DNA from: Pterobdella sp. o SKG-2022 | Lineage: Eukaryota; Annelida; Clitellata; Hirudinida; Piscicolidae | Direction: 5' to 3' | DNA: 64,000 bases | Assembly: GCA_964035795.1 (NCBI GenBank) | Contig: OZ038320.1 | Coordinates: 3,721,896 to 3,785,895 of the forward strand | Shown: positions 1-15,000 of the stretch, piece after piece | How the letters are laid out: the number at the start of each line of letters is the position of its first letter | Numbering within the stretch: the first letter of the stretch is position 1 | Program-made: the position numbers and the translations under genes | Notes under the pieces: generated by a model | What the model was told of the DNA's origin: nothing | The model's input: the letters and a program-made list of their open reading frames with translations, nothing else | Databases searched by the model: none

Positions 1-3000
1 CTCATCCGCTTCGTCATCCTCCTCAAGCAACTGGCCCTCATCAGCCAGGTCGACTAGCAGAGAAGTTGCCCTACACATCTCCATGAAGTCGTTCTCACTC
101 TCACTAGAGGCTAGACTCATGGTGAGGGCTTTTGTGAGGGCACTTACTTGCTTGCACATGACACTGCCTAGAGAGGCGTGTTGTTTGGAGGACGAGGTGG
201 TTGTGGTTGTTGGTGGGGGGGCTGAAGAGAGGTTAGGGAAACTTTGCGCTGTCGATAATGGAGAGTCGTCCTGTTGGCTTGCTGTAGTCAATGAAAGATA
301 ATCGATGAAAAACCTTTAAAAGTAATATGAATTAAACGTATTCAAACTATCTATCTTTAATATAGGCTATTCTAAAAACCACATAAAATGTTTGTAGCTC
401 GAAACAAGTACAAAAGATAAAAATCAAAATAGTAACAAACAGGAGGGTTGGTTGTATTGTTTGGATGGGTTGGTGGTGGAAGCACTGGGAGCATCCTCCT
501 TGCCTGCCAGGTTGTGCCTCAAAGCGATAGTGTAGGTCTCCAAAAGGCTCGCTGCCTGAGACAGACTCGACGGCAGATTAGGCACACTGACACTCATCTG
601 GGGATGTAGCACCATAATCAGCCATCCATGAGATTCCAGTTATAGATCGTTTTCATCATAAAGGGTAAAGCTTAAGTAAAGTTGAAAATTATTAAACGTG
701 AGTTTACTTATGAGAAAACTTTTTTCTTTATTTAATAAATAATATGCTTAAAAATTAGGTTCAAAAAGATAGTATAACTTAATTTTTTCAACTTTAGCAA
801 AATATCTTGAACAAAATTGACGTAAAAAATTATATAATTGCTCAAAAATTTTGAAAATATCCATACAGAGATTTCAATCATATAAATCTTTAGCTTATTT
901 TTAAATTTATAGTTTCCGTTTCTTTATCGCGTATAAATCATTTTATTTCTAGGCTGGCATGAATTATACAAATAAAAAACAATAAAACAAAAAAATCGTG
1001 ACGAAAAAGGCAATAAACCAACATCTCGGGCATCTTTGTGGGCAGAATGTTGTTGATTATTATTGTTGTTCTTCCTCAACTCAGAGAGCTTGTTAGACCT
1101 TCGTAGGAAACTGCCAAGTTGTTGTTGCAGCAAATGACGTGGCAACAGCTGATTGCAGCTTCTACGGGCCAGTTTGTTCGACGTGAATGCTCCTCCCGAA
1201 GATGAGCCTGGTCTGTGTCAGTGGTGGTTGAGATTTCTCAAATATTATATCAATTTTATCATAGAATTTTCAATTTTTTCAAAAAAAAAACTGACAGAAT
1301 CTTAAGAAAACAATAGTTAGACTTGAAATGAAAAGGGTTTACCAAATGTTCATGTTAAACCAATTCGATTTTTCAACATCAACATCAAGTGATACAAAAT
1401 GTTGGAATCAAAACAATATTTTGCTTCCTCAAACCTACTCAATATGAAACTGATGCTTGTAAGCATCCCTTGAAAAAGCTAGATTCACTTACAATAATCT
1501 TCGCGTCGTCTTAATGGTGCCTTGTGGTGAATAATTCAAATACTGATAATGTAAGCTACTCTTACTAAAAGCTTCGAGCATTAAGTTTCTCAATAAACCT
1601 TAGTGTTTGTTTCTATTAAATTCAAATAATCGTTATAAAAAATCACATTTAATTCAAGAATCTTTTCGTTTGCATGCTTCTTACCTCATCAAGCACAAGA
1701 TTCACAATGGTTGCGTTGCATTTAATATATTCCTATTATAAAAGATCTTATTTCTGTTAAAAAGCAATTATACATAAGACCAAAGATACGTGTGATATTA
1801 ATAAAACTGCATTGATGGGCTGATTATTTTCAAGCATACAACCAAGCTCATGGTTTATTATTTTGACTTTTACAGTTACATTTTCAGACTAGTTGGCATT
1901 TATTATGTTGTACGCCAATAAATCTTTAATTCGCACCTTGAAGTGGTTTTTAAAATTTTTGAAAAAACTAGACATATGTAAAAAAATGAGATAATTTTTC
2001 AAAAGCTAAGAAGACGTTTTTGAAAAAGAACCTCGAAAATAACTAGATGAACCTTGTAACCCGAAACAGAATAACACCAAAAAAATACAAAGAAAAACTG
2101 TAATAGAAAGAAGAAAGACAGCATTATCTCGTGAATAAATCAAGAGCAATTGGTTCGAGCCCTTAATTATTACAATACAATAGTATTATTATTTGACAAC
2201 ATAATGCTTTCTTCACTAATTTTCTTTACGAGCTGGTCTTTATTTTGGTGCTTTGTCTATCTTAGCAAAATATATAAATAACACGAAGATAAAAACATTA
2301 ATAGAGATGCAAGTATAAAGTAAGCAGTGAAAGCCATTGGTATTGAACATCCATTTACGGAAGCGTGAGATACACGAATGAAAATAAAATTAGAGATAAA
2401 ATACCTGGGTGGTTATTTTTGGTCTTTTTGTAAATGTTTTATCTTGTTTTATTACGGTTTGTAAGTTTTCCTCCTCATAAAACAGATTTTAAAAATTCTT
2501 AATATGATTATATAGCTTTTGTTGTTTAGGATAATTTTTTGAATAAAAAGAAAGAAAATTACATGGAAAAAAGCCTTTTAATTTATCTATATCTATTGAC
2601 ATAAAAAATTTATTAGAAATTTTACAGCAAAAAATGGATAAAAAAAAACTAATTATATTTTTTTAGACTAATAATATTATTATTTAAACATATTAGATAT
2701 TATTCTGTATTCACTTGATAATGTAAGATTTTCCTACCTAGCTCAACAAAGTCAGATGCCTGCCATTTGATTTAACGAATAAAGAATATCATCAACATAA
2801 TTATTAAAGAAACCTTTACCAACACTAACTCGACAGCAATATAGAAACTAAATGCATACCACGTTAACAAATATCCTGACAAATAAACAATACTAAAATC
2901 CATCTTCAACACAACATCACACACAAACTAACTTGATATTGTTCTTGCCATTAAGTTGTTCATTTGAGGTGTTTGATGGTTTGAAGAGGTGGATGGATGT

Positions 3001-6000
3001 GAGGTTGGATGTGGATGGCTGCATGCAAGCCGATGACGATGCTTTGTCGCACGAGGTGGACGATGGGGACGTGGGTTCTGGCTGTTTTTCTTCACTCTTA
3101 CTGCTCCTCTCCTCATCCAACCACTCTGTCGAGCCTGCCGACTGTGGTGGTAGTTTTTTCTTTCTTAATGATGAATTTTTTAAAGTCATACGTTTGATTT
3201 TAATTTTGTGTAATTAATCGAACAAAAATATACATAAAATGTAATTGAATAAATCATTGTTTTTACTATGATAAAACAAAAGTAGACGTAAAATATTAAA
3301 TCATTGTCTTTGTTTTGCAAATATGAGATGGAATGGACATAGGTGAATCTTACATGAACATAGCAATCCATACCATTGTAGAAATACAGTGAAGAGTTTT
3401 GATCATCCATTTTTATTGTTTAAGCATTTAGACATTTTTATTTCTTTATAGTAGACTTTATTTCATTATTTGCAAATTTTTAATTTAAAACGAAAAAAAC
3501 AACAACGAACAATGTTGGAGATATCAGGCAGAGCATTGGCAGCAGAGGTGACGATGGGTGTGGGCAGGAGACCCAGGTTATCTGCAGAGAGCACCTGGTC
3601 TAAAGGAGCCAGAGTGTTCTTGTGCTTGTTATTGCTGTTGTTCAATGATGGGGTTGACAAGCTCTTGCATTGCTGGGTCAGTGCTGGTGATGCCTCAGTT
3701 GACCCCTGACTTGCTGGTGCCTGCTGTGTTTAATGATGCTATGAGAATACACCCTAAATTAACCACTGTGAGATAGAATCAATCATACCGTTGTGATCAA
3801 CGTTACAATCATTAATCGCCGTTTTAATCCACTTATGAGTGTAAGGTACCTAAACTCTGACAATACTACATACTATAACGTTATCAAATCCAATGGATGA
3901 GATACCTTTTGTTGGTTGTTAGGTGCCAACTCAGAAGCCAGAGCTAGATCATACTTGCCTTCAGCTCCCATGCGGTACGAGTTCATGCCTCCATGGGTCC
4001 ACTCCACATCCACCCAACCTGTGCAATGATGCTTATGTGAAATGCAATATCATCGATAAATAATCAGTAGAAGCACATAGGTGTATAACACATCGATAGG
4101 TGAGTAATATAATAGTGAATATGTTTCAGTAGGAAACTTAGTAAGCTAGTTGGATTAATAAGTTATTGAAACAAAATTAGATATGATAGACAATGGATAC
4201 GAACCTCCACTGGGCTCAGTCATGACCATTCCCTCAGATGGTGGATTGCCATCCTGGTCATCCCAAATCCAATCTATCCCCCTCACCACCTTGAGCATTA
4301 GTCATTGTAGTGATTATTATTCGATACGTGGCTTGATCGATACATGATTATTTTCTATTATATCGTTTACGTCGGTTACTATGCCATCATGAGCTCGACA
4401 TTTAATACCACTCCTTGACCAATATTATTTTTATCTGGTAAGCTAATTTTTCAACAGTTATAAATTTTGAAAATTAAATTAGGTAATGATTATTTTTATT
4501 ATGATGCTCCAAGAGTATAATATTGCTACCTTGGTGCCCTGTTTCATCATCTTGCTCACGTGAGTTCGAAGGTGTCTACGTTGTTTGCGCAAGTTAGCCT
4601 CTGATTCCTTCAACACACGACCTGCCAAACATGTCTATACTAATGAATGACTTATGAGCGATTATAAATGAAACTCGGTTGAATGTTTGTCGGGGATATC
4701 GAAGGCTATAGAAGTTTCTTTAAAAGCTCAAACACACCTAGGTCGTGGTGAGCCTTAGTGACCGTTCCATATATCTCGAAGCCTGAGATGGAGAGGTAAT
4801 GGGTTTGACCGCTGGAGTTCTTTCCCATCTGTTGGATCTTTACATGCCGCCATCCTTCTCCTTCCTCCTCCTCCTCATCCACGTCCAGAGGCCAAGATGC
4901 CGTTGAACTGGTTGTTGAAATTTGTAATATAGAAAATGTCAGTATTTGTGGAATACTAAAATTCAAAATAGTTTCAAATATTAATGATTCTCGTAGAGGA
5001 ATACTCTTCAAACAAAGAAACAAAACATCATCCTTAAACCAATCCCAAACATCGTTTATCATTCAACATTCTACACATTAAGAAACACTACAAAAATCAT
5101 CTACAGCCCACTCAAACGCACCCAGGCTCCAGTAAGCAGGTATCTTCGACATGGTTGTACATGGTCTTCCATTGCAAACCATCCTTTGAGACCTGCAATT
5201 GCCAGCTTCTTAGGGCAGACCTGCCGTATCCTCTAGCGTGTCTGAGTGTGTATCCCCTGGGAATGATGCTCACTCCCAGGTCGATGGCGAACCAAGCGTT
5301 TCTGCGTTGGTTTTATAAAGAACATTTATTTGAGGTATGTTGGTTGAAATGATCAATACACTAATTTTTTTCAATTCAATATGAGCTTTAAGACGATGTT
5401 GCTTAAACAAGCTTTCGCTAAAATCTCTAAATTACCATTAAAGCTCCTTAAAACACTCATTATAATAAACAAGACCTCAAAAACAACAATATAACTAGTT
5501 TGAAAACAAGCCAAAACTCTAACACACAGTAAACATACTTATCATCGCTAGTATGGCAGTTGAGAGCATTGGGGTTTCTCGACAAGATGTCATCCAGCTT
5601 GCCATAGGGCAGACCCCTGCCTTCCGATGATGTGACCACCACTAACCCTGCTGTCGCTGGGTTCGACCAGTGCTTGCTGGTGCTGTCACGTTGGAGTTGT
5701 GGTGAAATTAGTGGAGAATGTGTGTGGAGTGATGCTCAGGGTGGAAGTGGATGGTGGTGGCGTGGATTCAAGATGGTTTCAATGTTTATTTAATGCAAGA
5801 TATAGAGAAAAAACAGTCATGTCAATAGAATGAGATATATGTTTAAAATAAAGTTTTTATACGTAGTTGAAGCATTTATAAAGTATATTTTCAAGCTTTG
5901 AAGGCTAAAAATTTATATTTTTAAGCTTGATGACGTAAAGAAAATAGATAAAAACTTCTTCAAATTATTCCATTATATGTATTTTCATAATTATGAATTC

Positions 6001-9000
6001 GTTTAAATATTAACTTATTTACATTATTGACCAAGGATCAAGTGAGTGTAATGAGATCACATGCATGAATGCCCTACAATACCGATCGTTAACCTCAAAA
6101 ACAAGCTCATTAATACTATCACAAAAATGACGCCATATCTCGAGTGTGTACTCCGTTGAAAACACAATACCTCAACTATAATTCAAAGCATACAATGGAA
6201 TGGTGCCATTGTTAAGCAGTCATAGACATCCTCTTTACAGACTGCTTTCTTTTAGTGATGATGCGGCTTGCTGATAAATCAACCGAGGTATGATACCCCA
6301 CATGTGACTCAGTATCAATTACCATTAATTTTTTTTCAGAATCGTATTTGTATGTACAAAAGTTTTTGCCAAACTATTACAGTAACTTTATCATTATATC
6401 AAATCACGAAAATATCTATCAATAAATCATCATCATTAAAATACGCATTCACAAAATATCTATCTCCACATCATTATCCTCACAACCATTTCACTACATC
6501 AAACAGCCTATCATTACTATTCTTAAAAGTCTCATAAAACCCTTAAAACGACCTACCCAGCATTAGATCCGATCCAGTATATGAGTCCATTCTCATCAAA
6601 GTCATGATGGTGAGTCAGTGTAATGCGGTTGCCAGTGTTGAGGCATTGCACGAATTTGAAGGAAGACCTGTCCATGTCATACCATTGCTTCGCCACCTTT
6701 GTATCAGTGATTGTAGTGAGATATGCAATTGATCATATGTTTAAACTACCCAAACATTAACCAACACATCCTTCATTATAACCGAAAAAATTCTATATAC
6801 AACATTTAAAGACTATCTACATACACCAACCAACACACCACAAGACACTTATATACTGAAAACATCACCATACACACACACAACACATCAAACACACAAG
6901 CAAGAAGTACCAACCATGTTGAGGATGAACTTCTCAAGGGAGGCCACAGTGACAAGCACCTCAGCCTGAATGTTCTTACCACTCTTGTTCAGCAAATCAC
7001 TGCAGCCTGCCTCCTTCTCCAGACGCAACTTCAATGTCTTTGACAGCATCTGTGGGTTGTATAACATTAATGATTGTCAACTTATGAATTTAGATGACTT
7101 CAAAAAAAGCGAACAAAGCATTATACCAATAATAACGTTATTTTCAAAAAAAAAACAACAAATTACCATTTAAGCTATTCATATCTTTTATGTATGTCGC
7201 TAGTTGAATTTTTTAGAATATACTTCTTGATTTATGAGGAATTTCTTGAAAGAGCATGTAAAAATTTTTATTAAACTATAACTTTTCATAAGTGCAAAAT
7301 TATGTACTTATGTAATTATATTATTGCTCGTATTCCGGCATTGGATGTACGCTGTTGTTATCAAAAACTGTTGTTGTGTTAATTGATATTCAGACTTGTC
7401 AATTTGCATAGACGCATTGATTGATATAATTAAAAATCATTGTAGAGAACTAGAGGAAATAATAAACTATTTCATATTTCTAAGTCACGTTTCAAACTAC
7501 ATGATTATTATCAACTTTATTTTGTTCTTATTGATTAAATTTTTCTATTATTATATTGAAACACTAATACTAAAACAATCGATAAACGGGGAAAATAATA
7601 TTTAAACATATATACTTGAATACTCAACACCAAACAAAGCAATTTTGCAACACACCAAAACCTCCTCCTCTCCACACACCAACACCACACCTACTCTCCA
7701 TATAAAAACCACCCTCACCCTCCACACCTTAACATTCCACCTACCTGGAAACCTGTAGGAGACGAAGGATTATCGTAACTGTGCACTGGAAGCTTCTCAA
7801 TCAACTCCAAAACTCCTACTAGCTTCCTCACCAACAACACCATGGGGGAAGCTTGCCTGGTTTGTTTTGTGGTTAACATTCAACATCATCGCCATCATCA
7901 TCATCATTTTGGCCTAGTCTATTTCAACTTTAGCATCGTTCTAACGAATGTATATTTTCAAGTATATTTATCAAAACAAATATATTTGGTAAGTAACAGC
8001 CTGGGCACGATTGCACCGAACTTAGCGTCTCCAAATTGAAACTGCTTTCCTGTTATAACATGGATAACAGTAAACTTCGGTAGCAGGTATCGACTAACTG
8101 ACATTCTGGTTTCATTGTCGTTTGGCTTGGCAAATGATCATTTTTAATGTTGACAACGGCAAGGCAAACTGTCCAAGTGTGGGAACGGCGGATCTTGAAT
8201 TCGATAATTTCAAGTTGGACGTTAGCTCGGGCTGGCGGTATATAAAAGTTTTTCAAATAAACGGCTTATTTTATAAACTACCCTATAATAGTATCAATAA
8301 TCTAGGCCGACTGCTATCAACCCCAGCTACTGGGACATGGACAACAGTCTGGATTAATTAATAAGTAAATAAAAAAATGTATTTTTCATACATTCACGTT
8401 TTTCCTGTAGGCTCTGTTCAATAAAAAAAACACCATATTCATTGAAAATATGAAAAATACTCTATTAACTAGAGTTCAGAACAATATTTAAAAAATGCAG
8501 ATCAAATAGTTAATTTTATAAAAAACGAATCCTTTCAAGGATTCATTTTACTATTGTTAAATGGTAATGGCGTTGAAATCTATATACATCAATATCATGC
8601 GTTTAACCTATGCTAGCATAAAAAAGACGTAAAACGATGATGATGATGATAATGATGATGATGAATCAAACGAGCATAGTGATCAACAGATGACTCACGC
8701 AACAAACCCGTCAGAGGAATGCTTGAAGACGTCCTTGAAGATGCCAATCCTGTCCTCCACGTGCCTCCTATTGCTCACGTCCCCTCCCTTGGTGATCGCC
8801 GACGTGTGAGTGATAATTTAGTATTATATAGATGTGAAGAAATTTTATATTGTAGGTTTTATAACAATAAGCCGTCTATTTGGTTAACTTGTAACTTTGA
8901 AGATGAATAATTGCTTTTATTTTGTATTGAACTATGGCGTATAGTACTATAATATATTCTGTAGTATTATACAACATTACGTTTTTATTTATATTATTAC

Positions 9001-12000
9001 ATAGCATCACACCATAATGCTAATACATATGCATAATACATAATGCTAATACATTGTATTGAACTGATTTCACATATCAAGCCTCAGACAAAAAGAAGCA
9101 ACCTTGAACATAAGCAGAAGCACGGGAATGAGGCCTGAAGTGTGTAGTTGGTAGGTGGATAATGTGTGTTCATCACTCAACAAGCCCGCCAATTTGGTCA
9201 GTTGTTGCCTTACGCCGTCTTGCCACTGCGGCTGGTGTATCGTTATGTATCCGATGTTCAATGTGTTAATAATCATTTACAACGATTTATCACATTGGTA
9301 TTCAACTATCATTGATTTTAATATAAATTTACTAAGCAAAAAGTTGAAACGCGGAAGTAATTATTATAATAATGAATTAATATATACTTTTTAAAATTAG
9401 ATAGCTTCTCTGGTTTGTATGAATGTTTCAAACTTGATAATCGTTTACAAAAATTTTAAATTTAAGAGATTTCATGTTGAAACTTTAACTCTGATTAAAT
9501 TTATTACTAGTATATTAACAATGATGATTGTAATTAATAGTGTGAAAAAGATCATTTTAAATAGATGCATCTTGAAAGCAGCGTTTTAATGCACCTGATA
9601 AACATAGCGTTTCATAAAACGACCCGAATATTAACACAAAATATAAATGTATATAATAATTAATTAAAGATGTCTACATTGATGGCTTGTTGCTGGAAGA
9701 GGGCAGCGAGTTGGTTGGATAGTTCTGAGAGCAGACTCATGCTCTCCCTGGGCACAGAATCCACCACCTTCGAGTACTTGCGATATATCTCTTTAGCCAG
9801 ACTCCTTACCTGTTGGCGTGCTCAAAATTCAATAGTGAGGTCTCATAAACGATGTAAAAAACAGAAAAACTAATGATGAATATATTTATAGTGAAAAGAA
9901 ATAATTGGATTGTATATATTATATACTATAATGAGTAATTGGTGCAATCAAAATGCATTTGTCATTGTAACGTTAGGTCATCATGTCGATATGAAGTATA
10001 TAAGGCACATATGAAAGTGCGATAAGAAAACCACTTCATACGAGACTTATCAATTAATTATATTCTATTTAAACCATAGTACTTTGCCCGTGTGAATGAG
10101 TAATGATAAGGATTATCTTAATCCCTAGCAACAGGCATAAGATAAACAGATATATATGCTATTCAAAATGTCACAATGATACATGTTTACGGGGCTCCCT
10201 CCCACTAAGCCTGCATTCTTCCTCTGAACATTATAACTTTCTTCAACCCTTAACGATTTTGAGCGTTCCAGAAAAGGACCACCTTTACATTTATACGTCT
10301 TGTAAAATTCACAATAATAAATATGATAACAATAATTTTTTTTTGATCGACCTTTAGTCGCCCCATATTGGGATTTCGTTAGCTCAACAGATGTTTCACA
10401 GGGCGCTACTCCTTGTGTACTTAATGTCAGCCCACGCGGGATCGAACCAGGTAATTTTAGATAAGTAGTTTAATGCTCTACCATTGAGCTATACGGGCCG
10501 ACAATACTTTTAACTCCACTAATAATGTTTAATGACTGGAAAAAAACAAACGCTAAACAATGATGGTGATATTTTTCATTTTAATAATAACAACCCATAG
10601 TCTTGAAACAACCTTGGTTTTAAGTTCCTCAGTCTTGGTGACAACCTTGCGGCAGTTGCTCCAGCCTCCAGAAAACACACTACTGAGGGGCTCTTGGGCG
10701 GTAAAGCAATGGGTGGTGCCTCTGTTAGACTCGAAGTAGAATCCTTTGTGACCTTGCTTCAGTATTGTAGTCTGTTGGGACAATCAGTTGGTGTGATCTG
10801 CAAATTCTTATAAGTAAAAAAAATATAAGTAAAATATTTAAAGTTTATATTGTAGTATGATTAATATTTCTTTTTTAAACATAAATAAATAAATCGATGA
10901 AATGACACAAACCAGCAACCAATACAGCAATAAAGAACCCACACAAGGTACAATAAACATACTACACAAGACACCCCTCCAAAACAAATGAAACCTGTTG
11001 CCCATCGGAGTTGTGGATGTGCAGAAGCCCATCTTCTCTACATGTGAATGTCCAATTGACCACCACAACAGACTTGCTGCCCACCATGATGTTCCTCACA
11101 GGGGAACCTGCTCTCACCTGTCTTTTCGCCTTTTGCAGCTTCTCCACAAACTCCGCACGAGTCTCTATACAATCAATCAATTGATAAACCCTTCAAAAAA
11201 AAACTCTTGGAAACTTCTTTTTGTTATACTAAAAAAATTCACTAAAGCGACCATGAAAATTTTATAAAAGCACTCAAGACAAACTAAAAAAACACGAAAA
11301 ACAACTTACAAAAATATCAATATAAAGGAAATGCCTAAAAACTATCATAAAGATTGCATATTAAATTTAATTAGATTATAATGCTGTACAGGTCCAGTAG
11401 CTGGGATTAACAGCAGTAAACTTAGACTATTGATACAATTATAAAAAAATTAAAATGAGCTATTTATTTGTGAATTAGAAGCACTATAGCAGTGGAACTA
11501 ACCAGAAGAGTCTGAACCTCCCTCGGGACTGCCACTCGAGTACATGGTGGCCAGCTTGTCCTGCATAAGGTATCTGAACCAACCATTGCTGCCATTAGAC
11601 AACTCCATCGCCACTGAATCACTCCATATGTACATGCAGTCTGTGCCTGGTGGGTGATGGGTGTAGTGGTGGTAGTGCAGTGTAGTTTTAGTGGTGGGAG
11701 TGTTAGTGGTGATGTGTGTTGGTGATGGAATGGTAGTAGTGTGTGATTGCTAAGATGGTGAGAGTGTAGTGGTGGTGGTTGGTGATGATACTATTAACGA
11801 GCAGAGATATGCAATAAAGCCCGTTACTATGACTTCAAAGTGTATATGAATGAATGGTGAAATTGAATTTTTAGAAGAGTTTTTGAAAATATTCTGTTTA
11901 ATGTTTCAGTTTTGATATTTTATGTTTTAATTTTAAAGTGAAAATTTATTTAAATGATGAGAAATCCTAAAAAATGTTGACCTAAAAATTTTCATCATTT

Positions 12001-15000
12001 GAGACGAGTGAAACTAGAAAGCTTAATACAGTTAAGACCATTGACACAACGGCACCCACCTCTAACGATGCACCACTCATTCCACACATAAGGTTTGTTG
12101 ATGAGTACTTCTGCAGTCTCCTTCAATGTAAAGGATGAGGTTGCCTTGAGGTTCAGAAGCTTCTTTTTACCCCTGCTCACTTTTGCTTCGGATTTGTTGT
12201 TAGTCTCTAATGTATTACTGAGGTTATTGATGATAGTGGCATTTTTAGCGTCTGTTTCTTTGAGTGATGGTCCCTCAGTAGTATTCAAATCAGTTGACGA
12301 GCAAGCCTCACTGGAGCTTTGATCGGCCATGATGACATCTTCGTTGTCATCCTCATCGAAGGATGCGATGGTGTGGATGCGTTGGAACACTCCCAGCTGC
12401 ACCAACTGATCGCTGAAGATGTGACTGTGCTTCGCCATCAGTTCTCCCACCATTTCCAAGCACGTCAGCTGGCTTTCCTCCTCGTCCTTAAGCGTGCGTG
12501 TGATTGTTGTTTGAGATTAAATGTCGAGTGGAATTTTGAAATAAGTAGTCAATTATTAAATGCGATTCGATTATGGTGTTAATTGTTTATTCGAAGTATT
12601 AAGTCTTAATTTTTCGAGGCAATAATTTTTTTTTTTTATTTTAATAAAACATCTTTTTAACTTACAAACATTTTCTTTTAATTGAAAAAAAAATTTTAAT
12701 TATCATACTGTGAAATATTTCTCGGTCAAGAAATGGAAAAATCGCTCAAAAAACAATAAAACTTCAAAATCTGTACCACCCTTGAACCCACCTCATTATT
12801 CAGATTGACTGACAAGATCTCAGGCAGTTGAATGGCGATGTTGATGGAGGATGATGGCAGAAGTGATGACGACGATGAAGACTTGGCGGGGGAGGCCGAG
12901 GTTGGCTGGGAGGAGGATAGTGATGAAGATGATGGCGATGAGTAGGATTTGATGATCTCTTCAAGGCATGCTGGTGGGCAGTTAACTACCATCTTCTTTA
13001 TCAGTAATAAGCTCCATTTCCTGAAGAGGTGCAGATGTTTTGTGGTTTCAATTTGAAGAACATTTGTTATATTATTTAGTATATATATAATTCCAATGTC
13101 TTTGCGTTTATTTTACTATATATTGAAGTATTGATATTATGCTTAAAAATTTATTTTTAGTTGTGCATTATATAATAAATACTACTAATTTATTTTTCAT
13201 TACTTGATTATTGACAATTAATTAGATAGTTAAATGAATACAATGTGTCGATCAAATACAGTGGTTTATAGGATTATAAGACCTTAATCAGTATGATTTT
13301 TAAAAATTCCTATCTAGATCAAAATTTTCCGCGGTGATTAACAATAATGAACAATCTTCAGAAAGTTCAAGTAGCATTAGACAGAATTATTAATGAATAA
13401 GAATAACTGAAATAATAAGGGAATTAAAACAAATTAAATTAAATAATTTTTTTTAAATTAATTAAATTAATGAGAATATTATTAATCAAAATGAATGAAG
13501 TGAACCTTCAAAATCAACACAACAGGTTATAAATACATCTTTCAAGTTGAGGCTCTCACGCATTGCTCAAATAAAAAACGATAAATGTTTTCTGAGTTAT
13601 ATATCATTTCATCCTAGAAGCTCTTCATAATCACAATTCAAACATTTTTGCATATTTTATAATAAAAAAATAATAAAAACAAAAATATGAATAAAAATAA
13701 TAATAATAATAATAAGAACAATGATAACCCACCTAATAGATTGTTGCATGGTACATTGGAACACCTGGATGAAAGCCGACAAGAGCTTCTTGACGAACAC
13801 AGGGATCACCTCGGGATCATTATCAACGACCACCTCGGTAGATGAGTCACCTTGGCATGGCTGGCCAGTCTTCGAGGTAGATGAAGGTGAGTGTGACATC
13901 ATCATCCATTCACCTGTGGTGGGTGGAGTGTAGGTGTGTTGATTGTGTGCGTGGTTGTGTGGCTTGATGTGTGTGTGGGTGAATGTGAGTGGATTGTTGG
14001 GTTAGTTGGTGAGAGTGAAAGAATGAATACATAATAACAACCCGAGCCAGCATGAATACAGGCGCTAAACTTCAATAAATATATTTCTTTTCCCAAATGC
14101 TTAGCCCCCATGCACTTCTCCATAGCCAGCACCACTTGCTCCAATGTGCCCGTTGAAATCACCGCATATCAGCACCTCTTGTGTGTCTGTGATTTTAGCT
14201 AGAGCACCTTGCAAGGAGTGGTAGAACTCGTATTTATTACTTTCACTCAAGTTTGACTGAGGAGCATAGATGCATCTAATGGCGAAGACCTTCTTACCAA
14301 TAACCAGACGAGTGGCAATTATCCGATCAGACACCCTAGTGACCTCATAAACATTTTCCCACCATTTTTCTGATAGAAAAATACCCACACCACCAAACTT
14401 ATTGCCTAAACCAGAACCAAAATACTTATACCTCAAGTTTTTACCATCGATTATTTTAACCAGAGTTTTCCATCTCGTTTCCTGAACGCAACAAAAATCC
14501 AACCTTCTACGAGACAATGTTTCCACCACCTTATCACCCTTAACCTTAAGTGTACCAACGTTCAGACTTTCGACCCGAAGTATGTTTGGACATTCACTTG
14601 AGTTGCCACAAGGGCCCGACCCTGCTGCTCCATGTCCTCGAGCAGCCAAGCCGGAGACGTAACTGTCCACACTGTTTGTGACAGCACCGCCTATAAGTGA
14701 ATATTGTATTGTCTTCATGTTTTGTTTGGCTAGTTTTTTAGCAGCAGGATGCCCTTCCTTGCATCAATTTAAACACTCATAGCAGTCCAAGACCTCCATG
14801 GTTCCCTACTAACTTGGGCTACATGCTTCACCGTTGGTACCCTATTGAGAGTACTCTTCCGCTAAACCACTGCTTTGCACTATGGAAGTCAAGATATGTA
14901 AACACCAGCTGCAGAAGCTACTGTCACCCAGGTTGTGACAGAAAAAACAACTGCTTGCCGTAGACTATCCACAGATGCAGAGGCAGAAGTTTTCACCATT

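Noticed and set aside
2917..3217. Other open frames overlapping the HECTD1 Ser-rich exon 29
   Set aside because: They are shadows in other frames; only the frame starting [10 protein letters not shown] joins both neighbours in phase.
10335..10502. Functional tRNA gene
   Set aside because: The acceptor stem is poorly paired, no clear anticodon loop is seen, and a SINE-like body and A-rich tail follow.
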